Source: Fischerella sp. PCC 9431 (GTDB lineage Bacteria > Cyanobacteriota > Cyanobacteriia > Cyanobacteriales > Nostocaceae). Taken from it: a stretch of DNA of 46,871 nucleotides. The translations under genes and the position numbers were made by a program. The stretch spans positions 6,649,673-6,696,543 of the forward strand of contig NZ_KE650771.1 of NCBI RefSeq assembly GCF_000447295.1. The letters run 5' to 3'. Below the pieces are notes generated by a model. It saw nothing but the letters and a program-made list of their open reading frames with translations. It had not been told where the DNA came from and did no database searches. Positions 26,966-35,451 of this stretch are shown piece by piece (the first letter of the stretch is position 1; every line of letters begins with the position of its first letter).

Positions 26966-27068
26966 ATACCAATTCGTAATTCGTAATTCATAATTCGTAA
27001 TTACGGAAGTTAGGCTTGAACTGGGTTTCAGGATTTGAATGTGTTGCCGGATTTTAGAGAATTGGTAT
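26966..27068. repeat. Small element with 7-bp tandem repeats (STRR)
   Basis: Four tandem AATTCGT units (26971-26998, one with AATTCAT) sit at the left of a ~100-bp segment bounded by ATACCAATTC (26966-26975) and its exact complement (27059-27068). Heptanucleotide arrays of this kind are common in heterocystous cyanobacteria. It fills the cusB-cusA gap. Confidence 0.65.
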
Positions 27069-27071
27069 TAG

Positions 27072-28766
27072 TTAAGATTTGGGAAAATGAGGATCTTCAC
27101 GCTCATTGATATCTGTAGTCGAAGCAGATAAAGCTGGCGATTGAGAATTATTGTGATAATTTTCTGTTTGATCAACAGGTGTATCTAACTCTAAGGAATT
27201 ACCTGCTAGCACTAGCTGTTGTGATTTGTTGTGACGACCATTCCAGAAAGCACCAGCCACAAAAGCTAAAACAGCAGTCACAGCTACTCCCCCCACACCC
27301 AAAAGCCATAGCAAGTACGGTGTTTGTGTCTGTGCTGTTGTCTGTACAGGAGTTTCGCTATGTTCATCTTGTTTCGCTTTGCCACCTCCTCGCAGAGATT
27401 GAGCATACAACTGAGGCGCGCGCTGAGTAACTATTAAATCTCCTTCAAATAACCCAGTCTTGACTGCAACCATATCCCCAGAGGTTTGCCCTAAAGTAAC
27501 TTCCACAGGTTGATAAGCATTGCCATTTTGGATGTAAACTTGTTTCTTCCCATTCACATCAACTACAGCTGAGTTGGGAATAGCCAAACTAGGTGCTGAG
27601 GTTTGGTCTGTCAGGACTTCTAGCTCTGCAAACATCCCTGGTTTAAGGATTCCGCCTGAGTTATTTATTTGAGCTTTTACAGGTACTACCCGCGTTTCGC
27701 CTGCTATCAAAGACCCAATTACAGTAATTTTTCCGGTAAAAGTGCGGTTAGGTACAGAAGCAACTTTAACCCTTACCCGTTGACCTGTTCTTACCTGTCC
27801 TAAATCTTTTTCATAAATATTAGCTGTAGCAAAAACTTGACTATCATTGATAATCGTCATTAGCTTGCCACCAGCATCCTCAAATGTTTGACCGATTGTC
27901 ACTTCTCTGTCTGCAACTTTACCTGTAATAGGCGCAGTCACCGTTACTAGTCCCTTGACATTACCTCTGTTACCCAATTGTTGCAGCCTAGTTTGATAAG
28001 TGGTATTGCTGAGTTGAATACGTCTTTTTGCAACGTCAACTGCGGCTTGAGCGCGTTTGAGTTGATTTTCTGCCTCAATCACGTCTCGACGACTTTTGGC
28101 TTTGGTGAGTTCGGCTTTAGCTTCTGCTAGTTGAGTTTGTGATTCTAAAGCATTGCGACGGGGTAAAGCACCAGCATCAGCTAACTGCTTGTCTTTGTCG
28201 TACTTTTCTTGGGCAAAGTCAACTTGACTCTGTGCTTGGGCGATTTCAGAGGCAGCTATTTGTTGATATCTTTGGTAGTTTTGTTGAGCCAGTCTTAAGT
28301 CAGCTTGTGCTTGCTGTAAATCAGATTGAGCTTGTGCTAATTTTTCTTGAGATTCAACGCGCAATGTTACCAAGTCTGGACTAGTAACAACGGCAACGGG
28401 TTGACCTTTTGTCACATTTGCGCCAGGTTCCACCAGCAATTCAACTACTTTCGCCCCAGAAATTGGGGTAGTCACTTCCACTTTTTGGCTAGGTAGAGTT
28501 TCAATTTGTCCAGTGGTTTGAATTTCTACAGCTAACTGCTGATGCTTAACTGGCTCGACTTTAATCCCCAACCGTTGAGCAATTTGGGCATCAACTTGAA
28601 TTGAGTTAGTGGTACTATTAGCTTGATTTTCTTGATGAAATTCGTCTCCGTGTCCAGCGTGTGCTAAGACAATTGCGGGAGTTGTCAGTAAAAGCAGGCT
28701 TGCTAGTGTACTAGAAACACAATGAATTAATGCCGGTCGTTGAGTACGCACAGAGTTAAGCATCAC
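27072..28766 (-). CDS. cusB: RND periplasmic adaptor, CusB/CzcB type
   Basis: 564 residues. Signal peptide (about 1-36), then a His-rich stretch HAGHGDEFHQENQ. Barrel-sandwich halves (QIETLPSQKVEVTTPISGAK; GLVTVTAPITGKVADREVTI) flank a long helical hairpin (about 130-260, many QA/AQ heptads), followed by beta-barrel and membrane-proximal domains. An unusual tail has a TM helix (YLLWLLGVGGVAVTAVLAFV, about 484-503) and a ~60-residue soluble end, beyond the usual ~400-residue adaptor. It links the pump to an outer-membrane channel and may hand over the metal. First gene of cusBA, with operator D 100 bp upstream. Confidence 0.88.
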   Translation of the reverse strand: MMLNSVRTQRPALIHCVSSTLASLLLLTTPAIVLAHAGHGDEFHQENQANSTTNSIQVDAQIAQRLGIKVEPVKHQQLAVEIQTTGQIETLPSQKVEVTTPISGAKVVELLVEPGANVTKGQPVAVVTSPDLVTLRVESQEKLAQAQSDLQQAQADLRLAQQNYQRYQQIAASEIAQAQSQVDFAQEKYDKDKQLADAGALPRRNALESQTQLAEAKAELTKAKSRRDVIEAENQLKRAQAAVDVAKRRIQLSNTTYQTRLQQLGNRGNVKGLVTVTAPITGKVADREVTIGQTFEDAGGKLMTIINDSQVFATANIYEKDLGQVRTGQRVRVKVASVPNRTFTGKITVIGSLIAGETRVVPVKAQINNSGGILKPGMFAELEVLTDQTSAPSLAIPNSAVVDVNGKKQVYIQNGNAYQPVEVTLGQTSGDMVAVKTGLFEGDLIVTQRAPQLYAQSLRGGGKAKQDEHSETPVQTTAQTQTPYLLWLLGVGGVAVTAVLAFVAGAFWNGRHNKSQQLVLAGNSLELDTPVDQTENYHNNSQSPALSASTTDINEREDPHFPKS

Positions 28767-28865
28767 GCTTCAAATTTCCTTAAATACTGAAAGTCAGGAG
28801 TTGCGATCGCGTATTGGTTTTAATGAGCGAGGAATAGTACACATCTCCTACTTTTGCATTAAGAA

Positions 28866-28883
28866 ATGAAATTAGGATGAAAT
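28866..28883 (+). promoter_or_regulatory. Putative RppA operator D
   Basis: ATGAAAT-tagg-ATGAAAT, a perfect 7-bp direct repeat at 11-bp period, 100 bp upstream of the cusB start codon. The group II intron ends 66 bp further upstream. Confidence 0.6.
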
Positions 28884-28990
28884 AACCCTGTTTTGTCACT
28901 CTGAGAAAATAGGGGGTCGGGTAACATTGGGGTGTTGCCACCCCGCAGGTCGGGTAAGAAGATAGCGTTACCGCCATCCCCTCCCCGCGC

Positions 28991-29025
28991 GAACTAACCT
29001 TTGAAAGTTTCCCCTCAGTTAGCTC
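28991..29025 (-). ncRNA. Group II intron 1 domain V
   Basis: GAGCTAAC pairs with GTTAGTTC around the hairpin TGAGGG-GAAA-CTTTCA with a small bulge. It shows the AGC triad, GNRA loop and ~35-nt length of a catalytic domain V. Confidence 0.85.
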
Positions 29026-29032
29026 AAGCATT

Positions 29033-30753
29033 TCAAACGCCCGATTGTGGACGCGGCTTCACTACCTGTAAATTTTGGCTGTGGACTTGTCGGTGACAAT
29101 TAGGATGGAGCAGTACAAGGTTTTGTGCGCCATCAGTTCCACCATGTGTTCGCCAAACCAGGTGATGGCTGTGCCATCCAGTAATTTTAGTAATTTTCTG
29201 GTCGCAAACAGGACAAATGCCGTTTTGTTCTTTCCATAGATGAAGCAGAGTTCGCTTACTTTTAAGGTTGTCTTCCATCTTTACGTCAAGACGTTTCTCG
29301 AAGTACTCTTCCCAGTTAGGGTCATAAGGATTAGCTTCTCCATGTACTTTAAAGTGCCGCTTAATAGGGACACTGGTAGCAGAGAATAATTTTATAGTCT
29401 GGGTTTTACCTGGACTAGAAATAAGTTCTCCACAGAAGACCCAATTTCGCCCCTCAATAGACTGGAAATATTTATCCTTAATCCATTTTTTGGGCTTTTT
29501 AGGATGTCTTCTTTTTGCCCATTGCCACAAGGCTTGGAAGATGGCGTGGTCAACTTTAACAAAGGTAGCTTTACTGGCTGCGTGACAATGAAAATTTGCC
29601 CAACCACGAATAATTGGATTTAGTTGAGCGATGAGATTTCCGGCAGTAGCTTGTGCATTACCCTTGATAAGGATTCTGACTTTATTTAAAAACTCTTTCA
29701 CATTTTTATGTGAAGGTTTAGTCAGAAGTTTACCTTTGTACTTGCGTAGATTTTGTCCAAGAAAATCAAAGCCATTACTGATATGAGTGATGGTTGTTTT
29801 TTCGGGGGAGAGTTCTAGACCGCGTTCAGCAAGAAATTGCTCCACTATGGGTTTGACTTCAGTAGCTAGAAGTTCTTTGGAACTACCAGTAATAATGAAA
29901 TCGTCGCAGTATCTGACGAAATTAACTTTGGCATTACGGCTTTTTGGGGTAGCCTTGGGGTATTTCTCCCTCAGCTTTTTCTCCAGACCATCCAAAACCA
30001 TATTCGCCAGAACTGGTGAGCAAATAGCTCCTTGAGGAGTTCCTGCATCTGTGGGGTAAAGAACTGTCCTGTCGATGTACCCAGATTTGAGCCATTTTTG
30101 TAGGATAGATTTATCCATTGGGATGTTTTTTAACATCCAATTATGACTAATTTGGTCGAAACAGGATTTTATATCTCCTTCCAAAATCCACTGCGCTGCG
30201 TAATCTCGACATAGCACCTTAAAACACTGCTCAATTGCGTCAGTAGTAGACCTTTCCTAAACCCATAAGAGTTTGGGTCGGCTAAAGTTTCCGCAATGGG
30301 GTCAACAGCTAACAGGTATAGTGCCTGCATAGCTCTATCCTTCATTGTGGCGATGCCGAGAGGTCGCTTTTTACCGTTACTTTTGTCGATGTACACTCGT
30401 CTGAGGGGTTGAGGTTTATAACCTCTTTGTCTCAATCGGTGTATTGCCACCGCTTTCTTATTTGGGGTGTCCCAAATTTCTTTGTCCACTCCTGGTGTCC
30501 GTTTGCCTTGGTTTTCGGTCACTCGTCTGACAGCAAGAGCTTTACCGCTAAACGAGTGGGTCAGCAGATGTTGTAAGGATTTCACCTTGCCCCATCTTCC
30601 AGACTGTGTTGCCTTCACGATACGCGCTTGGAGCCGACGCACGATACGATTAACTTTGCGCCAGTCAATGGCATGCCAGTCTGTCATTTCGTCGGAAACC
30701 GCACCAGCAGTTACTTTAGTATTTGCTGTCATCTGCTTTGTCTCCTTTGTCAT
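29033..30753 (-). pseudogene. ltrA: Group II intron reverse transcriptase/maturase, frameshifted
   Basis: The N-terminal frame (30753 to about 30250) has the RT-0 to RT-2 blocks (GVDKEIWDT, KKRPLGIATMKDRAMQ, NSYGFRKG). The next frame continues STTDAIEQCFKVLCRDYAAQ, so a 1-2 base change near 30247 breaks the gene. The C-terminal frame has the catalytic YCDD (FVRYCDDFII), domain X (NPIIRGWANFHCHA) and a C-terminal HNH nuclease (CPVCDQ...HSHHLVW...HPNCHRQVH). An intact protein would splice the intron and drive retrohoming. As read, it would stop after the finger/palm start. Confidence 0.88.
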
Positions 30754-31354
30754 TTAGCCAATATCTCTCGTGATGAAATACCACAGAGAAGTCAGCCTAC
30801 TTTCGTAGAGGATAATGTTGCCAAATGGCTCAATCCCTATTCATCCGATTACAGGATGACCTTCGCTTTTTCTCTCTTCCTTTACCCGCAATCCTTGTGA
30901 CTTTGCCTTGCAGCAAACCTACCCGTGAGGGAGGATTACGGGCTTACCACGTTCCGCGCACATACCAACGAATGGGTTAGGTCTTGCCTCTTCGCCGATG
31001 GCTATTTTGTCTGCGATAGGGGAAAGGGGAAGTCTCCTACTCCTAGCCATGTACCTTTTGGTTCCAGCCTATCAGCATCTTTGGCTGGTCGTTCTCACGA
31101 CGTTTATCAGCAATTCACTTGTGTTGACCATACCATTCACCCTAGCTCCCGACCACCTTGATGTTAGCAGTCGTCATCGCTCCTCACGGTTTGATGACCA
31201 CTCCAATTTGGAGTGAGGCTTCATTGTCCCAAGAGCTTCGTACCGTCAAATTGCTTCGACTGCACGTCTTGGTAGAGTACCAGTGGCAGAACACTGGGTT
31301 ATGTCCTGGTATAATTCCAGTCATAACAGCTATGTACGCGACTACGTGTCGCAC

Positions 31355-31579
31355 TCCCCTCAGAACGGCTCGTGACAGTTATCCCATCAAGCCGCTCAAG
31401 CCTTCAGCAATTTAGAACGATTCTCACCATAGTGGAGTTGTTGGTGGCAGGCTTGATGGAGATGAACAAGGTTTTCCTCATTATCATTGCCGCCATCTTT
31501 GACTTGTACAATATGGTGGGTGTGCAATGGTTCTCCATTAAACAGGGGTTCTCTACATACTGGACACTGCCAGTTTTGG
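31355..31579 (-). pseudogene. HNH-domain remnant of another group II intron ORF
   Basis: Encodes QNWQCPVCREPLFNGEPLHT followed by HHIVQVKDGGNDNEENLVHL and HQACHQQLH, the C-terminal HNH module of a second intron protein (stop at 31396-31398). After it, GAGCCGTTCTGAGGGG looks like a domain V with its middle deleted. The right side is cut by the IS at 31580. So intron 1 sits in the ruin of a different intron. Confidence 0.7.
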
Positions 31580-32822
31580 TTACAACTGATAACTTGCACC
31601 ATTCTCAATTAGCCGTACTGCCAACCTCGAACGGATAAGTCTAAGCCATGTTGTCTAGCAAGTTGTTGAGCTTGATTAATTTGAATGATCAAGTTCAAAA
31701 CAAGCAACTGTGGAAGTAAAACGGCAGATGCAATCGCTGCACTTTCACCCCAATCAGGTAAAGTTTGCTTTCCAGACCACAAGTATGCCCAATGTGCTAA
31801 AAGGTAGACAATAAGTGACAAAACAATAAAACGATATACGCCCAACAGGGTACGCTGACGAAAACAATCCAAGCAAAAACGGTGTTTGGCGGTTTTAAAA
31901 AAACCTTCAATCATCCATCGTCGTTTGCCTAAACGGGAAATATAAGACCAAGACAAAGGTTGGGTGGAAACTACAAAACGTTTTTCACGAGTGCCATCAT
32001 CTCTATCCAACCAATACCAAGACAAGGTAACAGGAAAATTCAATCCCTGTAAATATACTTGTTGCCCTCGATGAGAGATATCATTAACAGTACCACCTGA
32101 TGATAATCTCCTGTCAATCCTAACTCCAGCAATAGCTTGATACTTCATCTGACGCACTTGCTTAAAGAAATCAATACTCCCAAAAGCTGTATCAACCAGA
32201 ACTTGTATTTGATAGCGTTTTGTTAAGCTCTTGGGCAAAGCTCGCAACATTTTTAGACCCAATTGCACACATCCTGCATTTCCTTTACCTCGGTATACAC
32301 GGAAACTCCAAGGTAATCGCCAACGACCAAGCGCAATGTAAAGTACGACTAAATGAAGTCCACGTTTGCCGTTATAAACTCTGATCAGGTTGCCTAGTCC
32401 CTTGAACTTACCTGTTTTCTCTAAAGTTGTCATATCCAGTATCACTTGTAGCTTCGGACGGCGACCTACTCGCTCATGAGTATTAATTTGTGCCAATACT
32501 GACTTACGTACAGCTTTAATCACAGCACGACATGACCAATTGTATTGGTTCAAAAATCGTGAAAGCGCACTTGCTGATACGCTCTGGCTGTATTCCGGTA
32601 AGGATTTTCCTGTTGCTTCTAGAAATAATCCCAGTAGCGTCCTTAAACTGTTGTGTTGATAACGGCTAGGCATTAATGAGAGTAGCGTATACACTAAATT
32701 TTGGGCGTGAGTTACTAGGTTCAACATGACCTGCGACTAATTTATTCCTACGCCCTTTTTTTCAGATTTTGGTTTCCATTGCAACCCCGCTTGTTGAGAA
32801 TGGTGCAAGTTATCAGTTGTAA
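31580..32822 (-). mobile_element. IS4-like (IS701-type) insertion sequence, 1243 bp
   Basis: The 29-bp ends are perfect inverted copies (31580-31608 and 32794-32822, outer end TTACAACTGATAACTTGC). TGG occurs directly outside both ends (31577-31579, 32823-32825), a possible 3-bp duplication. It holds one full transposase gene. Confidence 0.85.
31609..32727 (-). CDS. Transposase, IS4-like DDE fold
   Basis: 372 residues, full length within the IS. The DDE triad is visible as VILDMTTLEKTG (D), VLVDTAFGSIDF (D) and RRWMIEGFFKTAKHRF (R-3-E-6-K spacing of the IS4 signature). A hydrophobic C-terminal stretch (VYRFIVLSLIVYLLAHWAY) is normal for these enzymes. It cuts and pastes the element. The start is ATG 32725-32727. 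The family assignment (IS701 versus other IS4-like groups) is from the look of the sequence only. Confidence 0.85.
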   Translation of the reverse strand: MLNLVTHAQNLVYTLLSLMPSRYQHNSLRTLLGLFLEATGKSLPEYSQSVSASALSRFLNQYNWSCRAVIKAVRKSVLAQINTHERVGRRPKLQVILDMTTLEKTGKFKGLGNLIRVYNGKRGLHLVVLYIALGRWRLPWSFRVYRGKGNAGCVQLGLKMLRALPKSLTKRYQIQVLVDTAFGSIDFFKQVRQMKYQAIAGVRIDRRLSSGGTVNDISHRGQQVYLQGLNFPVTLSWYWLDRDDGTREKRFVVSTQPLSWSYISRLGKRRWMIEGFFKTAKHRFCLDCFRQRTLLGVYRFIVLSLIVYLLAHWAYLWSGKQTLPDWGESAAIASAVLLPQLLVLNLIIQINQAQQLARQHGLDLSVRGWQYG

Positions 32823-32939
32823 TGGACTTTGTACAGACAAAGAAGCGAGTACCATTTCCACACTAGCTTGGGCAGTCATTCCTGTAAAATCTGCGATCGC
32901 ATCTTCTGGTGTCCATCCTTGAGGGAAATATTTGTAACC
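32823..32939 (-). pseudogene. Gene fragment cut by the IS
   Basis: A 39-codon frame YKYFPQGWTPEDAIADFTG then MTAQASVEMVLASLSVQSP, bounded by a TGA upstream and the IS end downstream. It reads like a true protein piece but is not recognised. Confidence 0.35.
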
Positions 32940-33010
32940 TCAGTTCGGTTTAAGGACTCTATATTTGATCGCTTGAACGAGAAAATAAGGGTTTCAGGCT
33001 CTCAAAACCA

Positions 33011-33270
33011 ATGACAGAATCAAGGTTTCAGCTTATCCCGAACTCTAACTTTTCCCGTTAAGTCTGGAAACATGGATATAGTAAGGGTTTCAGTCCACAA
33101 GCCTATTATCGATAAAAGACGTTTAATGAGAATAAAACAACGGAAAAATAGGACTTTTAGGATAGCACTCTTGATCGCGATCGCTGTGATAGAAAGATAA
33201 CGGGAAAAGTCAGATCCCGAACTCAGGTCAAACAGTTAACCACTTCATTCAAGGTTTTGCTATCAGTTAG
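33011..33270 (+). pseudogene. Small reading frame interrupted by a MITE
   Basis: Starts at ATG 33011 (MTESRFQLIPNS), is interrupted by the 168-bp element, and after removing the element plus one 11-bp duplication continues in frame as GQTVNHFIQGFAIS to a TAG at 33268. A second frame then carries on as VRTGVVAVIACTRYFSGSIF and PQLLDKIPEIAAKHGYGAMF to 33412, suggesting a further frameshift in a formerly longer gene. Family unknown. Confidence 0.5.
33046..33213. repeat. MITE, 168 bp, with 11-bp target duplications
   Basis: ACTTTTCCCGTTA near the left end (33048-33060) is inverted at 33198-33210. Immediately outside lie identical ATCCCGAACTC copies (33035-33045 and 33214-33224). An 11-bp duplication fits IS4/IS231-type transposition. 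A GCGATCGC site lies inside. Confidence 0.8.
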
Positions 33271-33412
33271 AACTGGGGTAGTTGCAGTTATAGCTTGCAC
33301 CAGATATTTCTCTGGCTCAATTTTCCCGCAACTCCTTGATAAAATTCCTGAAATAGCAGCAAAACATGGTTATGGTGCGATGTTTGCTCTGAATTCTTCG
33401 CTTATTTATTAG
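33271..33412 (+). pseudogene. Tail of the same decayed gene in another frame
   Basis: Open frame reading GVVAVIACTRYFSGSIFPQL then LDKIPEIAAKHGYGAMFALN to TAG at 33410-33412. It has no start of its own. The remaining 120 bp to the devA stop hold nothing recognisable. Confidence 0.35.
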
Positions 33413-33532
33413 CTTTACTTATGTTTCTATTTCAAAGTGAGACATGAGGTGCTGGTATCTAAAAGCACGACATTTTCGCAAAAATCCACTGGAGCAGGTA
33501 TTCTTGACAGAGCGATCGCAAAACTTTTCAGT

Positions 33533-34279
33533 CTACTGACCGTATGATTTTACCATAGCCTCTGACTCTAAGCGACCGTCAACCAAGTTAATAATTCGGT
33601 CTGCAACATCTATAATGCCGCTGTCGTGAGTCACGATCAAAATTGTCCGACCATGTTCTTTGGCAAGTTTTCGCATGAGCATAATTACCTCGTGACTAGA
33701 TTTTTTATCTAATGCAGCTGTGGGTTCATCTGCCAAAATCAGTAATGGTTCATTGACTAAGGCACGAGCAATTGCTACCCGTTGTTTTTGTCCACCAGAT
33801 AGTGCTTTCGGTTTGTAGTTAGCTCGGTGTTCTAAACCCAGCTGGCTTAAAATCTCTAATGCCAGTTTCCGTTTTTTACGCCAGTTACCCAAAAGTTCAA
33901 CTGCCATTTCTACATTTTGAGAAGCTGTGAGCGACTCAAACAAATTATGAGCCTGGAAGATAAAGCCAATGTTGCGCCGCACCTGCACCATTTTTGGTTT
34001 ACTAAGTCCAACAAGCTCTTGTCCCAGAATTTTCAAGCTGCCTTCATCGGCTGAACGTAAAGCTCCAATCAAACTGAGAAGGGTGGTTTTACCAGAACCC
34101 GAAGGTCCAGTCATAATCACAATCTGTCCCGGAGTTAATTCAAAATTGATGTTGTACAATACCTGGGTGCGTAATTCACCCTGACCATAGTAGTAATTCA
34201 GGTTGCGAATCTGCACAACAAACTGGAGAGCCGTGTGTTGTGATTGTGCGCCATCGAAACTATTAAAAGAGAAGTTCAC
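33533..34279 (-). CDS. devA: DevA-type ABC transporter ATPase
   Basis: 248 residues. Walker [13 protein letters not shown]-loop [12 protein letters not shown], signature [15 protein letters not shown], Walker [14 protein letters not shown] and H-loop IVTHD are all intact. It powers a MacB-like (type VII) exporter with the two DevC permeases and the DevB adaptor. In heterocystous cyanobacteria devBCA exports heterocyst-envelope glycolipid; other paralogous copies export unknown lipids or peptides. Last gene of the operon; its ATG overlaps the upstream stop by 4 bp. Whether this copy is the heterocyst one cannot be told here. Confidence 0.9.
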   Translation of the reverse strand: MNFSFNSFDGAQSQHTALQFVVQIRNLNYYYGQGELRTQVLYNINFELTPGQIVIMTGPSGSGKTTLLSLIGALRSADEGSLKILGQELVGLSKPKMVQVRRNIGFIFQAHNLFESLTASQNVEMAVELLGNWRKKRKLALEILSQLGLEHRANYKPKALSGGQKQRVAIARALVNEPLLILADEPTAALDKKSSHEVIMLMRKLAKEHGRTILIVTHDSGIIDVADRIINLVDGRLESEAMVKSYGQ

Positions 34280-35451
34280 GAGCCAAACACCTCTGCTGGG
34301 TCAGTGCTTTGTACTTTCCGTATTGCTATCACCCCAGAGATTAAGCACATGACAAATGTTGCTACCAAGATGTTCATTGCTCGTCCTATTGTCATCTGCA
34401 TTAACAAACCGGTACTATTGGCAGTCAGGCTATACATCCCCAGACTGATAGTGAACCCTGGCATAAACCCAAAAAATACTAATATTACTGACTCCTGCAA
34501 CAGAATACTGAGTAGGTAGAAATTATTGTAACCTATAGCTTTCATTGTGGCATATTCCGACCCGTGTTCCGCCACATCTGTATAGAGGATCTGATACACC
34601 AGGATCACGCCTACCAAAAAGCTCATGCTCGTGAGTAGTGCAAACACAAAACCAATACTGGTATTTTTTTGCCAGTAATCTCGCTCCTTCTGGACAAACT
34701 CGGCTTTTGTCCAAACTGATACATCTTGCGGCAACTGCTTGCGTAGCACCTTCACCAGAGCATTGACATCAGCATTTGGGGCAACCTTGAGCAGTCCAAT
34801 ATCGACGGTGTTGAGAGTACGACTATCTTTTTCTGGTGCCAAATTAGCAAAATAGCGGAGAAAATTTTGATCACTCATGACTATGTTGCCATTGGCAGAG
34901 GCAAAATCGGTTCCCATACTGAAGGTACCAACTAGGCGAATCTGCTGCTCCGATAGTTCAGTGAAAATGCCCACCTGTGTTGATCCCACTTCTGATCGGG
35001 ATTTATCATCAATCAGAGCCGTCCAGGGCATTTTAAGGGCTTCCAGGTTTTGCTGGATTCCGGGTAAGGGTAATACCGACTCCTGCGGGTTGAAGGCGAT
35101 AACCCGCAGTTGGCGTAAGGTTTTAGTCACCGGATTTTTCCAGTCGGCGTTAGTGATATAGAGCGGATAGGCAGCAACTACACCGTCAAAAGCTTGCGCC
35201 TGGTAGAGTCGCCGTCGGGCAAATTGCTCTGGCACGAACATATTGTACTTGAGCCGATTAACGATTATTATATCCCCATTCAGCAGCTTGAGTAGTTGCA
35301 CCTGGCTGTCGTACAGAGCATTCTCAAACCCCTTAAACATAAACATTAGCAGTACGGCAAAAGAGACCCCTGCTATTGATGTGATTAGGCGGTGTCTTTC
35401 ATGGGTAAGATTGAACCAGGCAAGGGGAGTGTAGCGGGGCGGTAGCATCAC
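34276..35451 (-). CDS. devC: DevC-type ABC permease (second of two)
   Basis: 391 residues. FtsX/MacB-like layout: TM1 (ITSIAGVSFAVLLMFMFKG, about 24-42), a ~220-residue periplasmic domain, then three C-terminal TM helices around FVFALLTSMSFLVGVILVY, LQESVILVFFGFMPGF and MNILVATFVMCLISGVIAI. The end [10 protein letters not shown] is the usual DevC C-terminus. It overlaps both neighbours by 4 bp (ATGA). Clearly homologous to the preceding permease, and the two probably form a heterodimer. Confidence 0.9.
   Translation of the reverse strand: MMLPPRYTPLAWFNLTHERHRLITSIAGVSFAVLLMFMFKGFENALYDSQVQLLKLLNGDIIIVNRLKYNMFVPEQFARRRLYQAQAFDGVVAAYPLYITNADWKNPVTKTLRQLRVIAFNPQESVLPLPGIQQNLEALKMPWTALIDDKSRSEVGSTQVGIFTELSEQQIRLVGTFSMGTDFASANGNIVMSDQNFLRYFANLAPEKDSRTLNTVDIGLLKVAPNADVNALVKVLRKQLPQDVSVWTKAEFVQKERDYWQKNTSIGFVFALLTSMSFLVGVILVYQILYTDVAEHGSEYATMKAIGYNNFYLLSILLQESVILVFFGFMPGFTISLGMYSLTANSTGLLMQMTIGRAMNILVATFVMCLISGVIAIRKVQSTDPAEVFGS

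Larger units (their letters stand above)
28949..31354 (-). mobile_element. Group II intron 1, about 2.4 kb
   Basis: The 5' end is placed at GTGCGAC (minus strand, 31354 downwards), matching the GUGYG consensus. The ~600 nt from 31354 to 30754 is structured RNA (domains I-III) without genes. Then comes the maturase frame, domain V at 28991-29025 and a domain VI hairpin (GATGGCG-gtaa-CGCTATC) ending near CCCGAC at 28949. Boundaries are inferred from RNA consensus, 3' end within a few bases. It lies between cusB and an older intron remnant. The reverse transcriptase is frameshifted, so mobility would need help in trans. Confidence 0.8.

Noticed and set aside
30925-31415. Several plus-strand frames of 70-85 codons
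   Set aside because: They lie in the structured RNA domains I-III of group II intron 1.
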